The notes under the pieces: generated by a model | What the model saw: the letters and a program-made list of their open reading frames with translations, nothing else | Told to the model about the DNA's origin: nothing | The model's database searches: none | Shown: positions 61,215-64,000 of the stretch, piece by piece | How positions within the stretch are numbered: position 1 is the stretch's first letter | Layout: the number at the start of each line of letters is the position of its first letter | Program-made: the position numbers and the translations under genes | Assembly: GCA_040221375.1 (NCBI GenBank) | Contig: JAVKEP010000067.1 | Location: 1-64,000, forward strand | Direction: 5' to 3' | DNA from: SHAN690 sp040221375 | Lineage (GTDB): Bacteria; Bacteroidota; Bacteroidia; Flavobacteriales_G; Salibacteraceae | Length of the DNA stretch: 64,000 nucleotides

Positions 61215-61240
61215 AAAAGGCCCACTAATGCGGGCCTTTT
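61215..61240 (-). terminator. Rho-independent terminator after the lamin-tail T9SS gene
   Basis: Minus strand AAAAGGCCC-N8-GGGCCTTTT (61215-61240), GC-rich stem with T run, 23 bp after the stop at 61263. Confidence 0.8.
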
Positions 61241-61262
61241 CGAAACCTTGTTGAACCTATGC

Positions 61263-62996
61263 TTAATATTTGATCAACTTCCTCACATGCCGACTTCGAT
61301 CTTGAACCAGACTCAAGGTATAAATACCCGAAGGAATTTCCGATACGTCTAATGTGATCGTGCCGTTTGATTGAGAAAAGTTGGAGAAAGAGTGAACTAA
61401 TTTCCCAGTTAAATCACAAATTTCAATCTGAGATGTATTGTGCGTGAGCCCTTCTATATGCAATTCTGTTTGAAGTGGATTCGGATATATAACAAGGTCT
61501 AATCCATTACTTTGACTCAGCCCTGTGCAGGTTTCGTAAGTTACTTCGACAGTGTCTGACCCTACACATCCATCTTCTGTTTCTACGATTACGTGAATCA
61601 ACTCACTTCCGGCTTGCGAAACTCCACTTCCTACTAGAAGGGTAGTGCTGGTGGCTCCCGTACTCCACAAATACGATGTGAAGCCTGCCCCGGCATTCAA
61701 AAATTGCGTTTGATTGTAATTGAAACAGAGTGTAAAGTCACTTCCTAAATCCACAATAGCAGGTTCAAACATCTGAACATAGATGTCTTCTTGCTCTTCG
61801 CACCCCTCTGAATTGGTGACAGTTACGCCATATGTGCCCGTTTCGGAAATGAGAATGCTCTGAGTAAATGCGCCTGTACTCCAAAGAAAACTTGCGCCTG
61901 CGTTACCAGCATCAAGTACGTATTGGGTGTCGCAGATTATAGTGTCCGCTCCGAGATCGACTACGGGAGTTTGACTTTCTACTACCAGCATGGAATCAAC
62001 CGCTGGGCATCCGTTCGTATCAGTGACTGTACAGGTAAAATAGCCTCCAGAGGTAACCAGTGTGGTTTGGCCATTCGTTCCATTGTTCCACATATAAGAA
62101 TCCCAACCGTCACCTGCGTCAAGGATGATCGCGCTTCCGTCGCACAAGAAGGTGTCAGCAAGGAGCGTGAAGGCTGGAATGGGTGGTTCTACAATCGTGA
62201 CGGTATCGAAGGCGGTATCGCCTTGACTGGAGGTAGTTGTTACATAGTAGGTTCCAGGCCCAAGGTCGGAGATGGAATTGGTAGTATCTCCCGTGCTCCA
62301 AAGGTAATTCAGGCCTACACCCCCGAGGAAAGGAATGGAAATGCCTGAGTTCAATGACCCTTTTGAAGTGGTACCACAACTCCAGTCGGTAGCGTCGTCA
62401 TTGTCTTCGTTTCCCGTTCGGATAAAGCTTGAACTGCAGGAGGAACCAACGCCATTGCCCGACCACTCAGTGGTGATATCGAAGGTGTAGCTTCCATAAG
62501 TCACGTTAAACGAACTCACAATGTTTGATTCCGCCCAACCCCAAGCAACGAAATCTCTGATTGTTCCTTGGTCGTCAGAAAGCAGAACCCAACCTGGATT
62601 TCCACTGCTGTAGAACAGGTTGCTCCCCCAGTAGAAAGAGCCGGTGGCGTCCTCCCGATAGTCAACCCAGTTGGATGCCACGCTCGAGGGTAAATCCCAA
62701 GAATTAGCATTGACGTCATTGATCAATGAGTAGTCATCGCTGGTGATGACGAACCAACCGTCGGTATTGACCGTTTGTCCGCTCACATTTGTCAATTCTA
62801 TAAAGTCAGGTGTATTCACGTTCACTTCAGAGATGACGATTGGCTCACTCGCTCCAACTACGCCTGCGCTTATTGTGGCGGTGCCATTACTGTCGCCAAA
62901 ACAAGTGATGTCCGTACTAGAGACAGAGGTGGTAAGTTGTGCAACGACAAAGAGTGGAGCAACCAAAACGAAGAAGAGGGTAAAGAGCTTTTTCAT
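61263..62996 (-). CDS. T9SS-secreted protein with lamin-tail domain inside an SprB repeat
   Basis: A 577-residue protein: signal (MKKLFTLFFVLVAPLFVVAQ), then the first half of an SprB repeat (TDITCFGDSNGTATISA, residues 28-44), a lamin-tail domain at about 48-217 (VISEVNVNTPDFIELTNVSG, GWFVITSDDYSLIN, GSLNSG), the second half of the SprB repeat (GLNYLWSTGDTTNSISDL, residues 228-245; GTYYVTT), three Ig/PKD-like repeats (FLCDGSAIILDAGDGWDSYM, YVLDAGNAGASFLWSTG, FLNAGAGFTSYLWSTG) and a C-terminal T9SS type A sorting domain (VIYPNPLQTELHIEG). Surface protein of unknown binding role. Confidence 0.85.
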   Translation of the reverse strand: MKKLFTLFFVLVAPLFVVAQLTTSVSSTDITCFGDSNGTATISAGVVGASEPIVISEVNVNTPDFIELTNVSGQTVNTDGWFVITSDDYSLINDVNANSWDLPSSVASNWVDYREDATGSFYWGSNLFYSSGNPGWVLLSDDQGTIRDFVAWGWAESNIVSSFNVTYGSYTFDITTEWSGNGVGSSCSSSFIRTGNEDNDDATDWSCGTTSKGSLNSGISIPFLGGVGLNYLWSTGDTTNSISDLGPGTYYVTTTSSQGDTAFDTVTIVEPPIPAFTLLADTFLCDGSAIILDAGDGWDSYMWNNGTNGQTTLVTSGGYFTCTVTDTNGCPAVDSMLVVESQTPVVDLGADTIICDTQYVLDAGNAGASFLWSTGAFTQSILISETGTYGVTVTNSEGCEEQEDIYVQMFEPAIVDLGSDFTLCFNYNQTQFLNAGAGFTSYLWSTGATSTTLLVGSGVSQAGSELIHVIVETEDGCVGSDTVEVTYETCTGLSQSNGLDLVIYPNPLQTELHIEGLTHNTSQIEICDLTGKLVHSFSNFSQSNGTITLDVSEIPSGIYTLSLVQDRSRHVRKLIKY

Positions 62997-63073
62997 ATGA
63001 TCTGTGATTTTACGACGAATCTAATCATAATCACCACCAAAGGCAATTCTTGAAAGATGAAAACTCATTTATG

Positions 63074-64000
63074 TTATTCACTTTTTAAGGAAAATCCAGA
63101 CCAAAATCCTGCTACGGTGAGGCCAGATATGATGTGCCACACTCCCCACCAAGCCGCGATGAACGTCATTCCGCCAACGGCGAGTTCAACAGGGAATATA
63201 GCTGGGTTGAAAAGCAAAGCCAGCGCCAGTCCGGAGTTTTGAATTCCCGTTTCTATCGCTACGGTCTTTCTTGTTTTATGGTCGAGTTTGAACAGACGGG
63301 CAAGGTTATAGCCCATCAGTAAAGCGAGAGCATTGTGGACAAGAACGATGAAGAAAATGAATTTGATGTACGTAAGGAACGTGTCGAAATTTTTGGTGAA
63401 GATCAAGACAATAATAGCGATGAAAGCGAATATTGATAGTCGTTTGATTGCTACCAATATCCTTTCGGTGAGGAGTGGAAACTTGTGACTGAATGCCACG
63501 CCTAAAAGTAGGGGAATGCCTAGAATGATCGCAATCGTTTGGAGCACTTCGAGCGCATCGATGTTCAAGCTGCGCACCAGTTCGGTGGATGCATCTGAAA
63601 CGCAGACCTTCATGTAAAGGTTTCCCCAGAACGCAAAATTGAATGGCGTGAGCACAATTCCAGCAAAACTGGAAAACGCCGTAAGACTGACTGATAGAGC
63701 GACGTTTCCTTTGGCCAGTGCGCTCATGAAGTTGGAGATGTTTCCTCCTGGACAGGCAGCGACTAGAATCATTCCCAGCCCTATGGTTGGGGTGATAAAC
63801 GATTGAAGGCTGAAGACGAGCAGGAAGGTCAGCAACGGCATCATGACGAATTGGCTCAAAATACCAACCAGTGCGGGTTTAGGCTGCTTCATTAGCTTTT
63901 TGAAATCGTCAAGTTTTAGCTCAAGTGCCACGCCAAACATGATGAAGGCGATGGTCAGGTTGAGCAGGTTCTTGCCATCGTTAGAAAAGTCAAGAACGAT
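63074..64000 (-). CDS. BASS-family sodium-dependent transporter (5' partial)
   Basis: The frame is open to the window edge, so the start lies beyond 64000. Visible: LTIAFIMFGVALELKLDDFK, the start-proximal part of bile acid/sodium symporters, ILVAACPGGNISNFMSALAKGNVALSVSLT (the conserved second repeat motif), KTVAIETGIQNSGLALALLF and GGMTFIAAWWGVWHI. About eight hydrophobic segments remain. BASS carriers import organic acids such as bile acids, pantoate or pyruvate with sodium; substrate not known here. Confidence 0.9.
   Translation of the reverse strand: MVLDFSNDGKNLLNLTIAFIMFGVALELKLDDFKKLMKQPKPALVGILSQFVMMPLLTFLLVFSLQSFITPTIGLGMILVAACPGGNISNFMSALAKGNVALSVSLTAFSSFAGIVLTPFNFAFWGNLYMKVCVSDASTELVRSLNIDALEVLQTIAIILGIPLLLGVAFSHKFPLLTERILVAIKRLSIFAFIAIIVLIFTKNFDTFLTYIKFIFFIVLVHNALALLMGYNLARLFKLDHKTRKTVAIETGIQNSGLALALLFNPAIFPVELAVGGMTFIAAWWGVWHIISGLTVAGFWSGFSLKSE

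Noticed and set aside
1..64000. tRNA, rRNA, CRISPR array, prophage, integrase or transposase genes
   Set aside because: Nothing matching cloverleaf sequences, 16S/23S motifs, repeat-spacer arrays or recombinase motifs was seen by reading; short tRNAs could still be missed without a covariance search.

Overview
The window is typical Bacteroidota chromosome, most likely a marine Flavobacteriales relative. The evidence is several secreted proteins ending in type IX secretion (T9SS) type A sorting domains, SprB-type repeats, PD40/OmpA proteins, promoters with a TAnnTTTG -7 element instead of TATAAT, lipoproteins with a Cys lipobox, and sodium-driven transporters (two SSS symporters, NhaC, a BASS-type carrier). 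Genes are densely packed, often with ATGA stop/start overlaps. I saw no rRNA, tRNA, CRISPR array, prophage or transposase gene.

Layout. 1-6.3 kb: end of a PD40/OmpA-like gene, a glutaredoxin-like protein, nnr, rhomboid protease, class IV aminotransferase, yqgE, pdxH, a bTHX-like protein with a histone-H1-like tail, HU, a cupin. 6.3-15.7 kb: ornithine aminotransferase, lipoyl synthase, bestrophin, peptidase T, YjdM, GNAT, an RlmL-like methyltransferase, YebC, and small oxygenase/VOC genes. 15.8-24.6 kb: a secreted vWA protein divergent from a PIG-L deacetylase operon (PIG-L, a 43-residue membrane protein, an SSS symporter, a large OmpA protein), then a bacterial SUI1. 24.9-31.5 kb: three paralogous EGF-like lipoproteins, a fused 2-oxoacid dehydrogenase E1, a DUF4920 lipoprotein and a type II NADH dehydrogenase. 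31.5-40.6 kb, mostly minus strand: a T9SS-secreted SprB-repeat protein, NhaC, a TSP3/OmpA protein and its lipoprotein partner, two NTF2-like secreted proteins and YbaB. 40.7-44.6 kb: a GldN-like protein with an internal duplication facing a small GldM-C-terminus-like protein, and a 7TM SpoIIE phosphatase.

44.7-51.2 kb is the most unusual part: a DNA damage-tolerance cassette (Y-family polymerase, second DnaE-type polymerase, SplB-like radical SAM protein) behind a promoter with a palindrome at the predicted start site. A 432-bp element carrying a four-helix-bundle (23S intervening-sequence protein family) gene, bounded by inverted arrays of four 7-bp repeats, sits between the two polymerases. 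It appears to have removed the normal start codon of the dnaE gene and leaves a frame arrangement compatible with a -1 shift from the inserted gene into dnaE.

51.2-64 kb: lipoproteins, a SUMF1/GldK-like protein, a DUF6340-like protein, an acyltransferase, a second SSS symporter, a TPR/NfeD-type pair, two more T9SS cargo proteins (one with a lamin-tail domain inserted inside an SprB repeat) and a BASS transporter cut by the window end.
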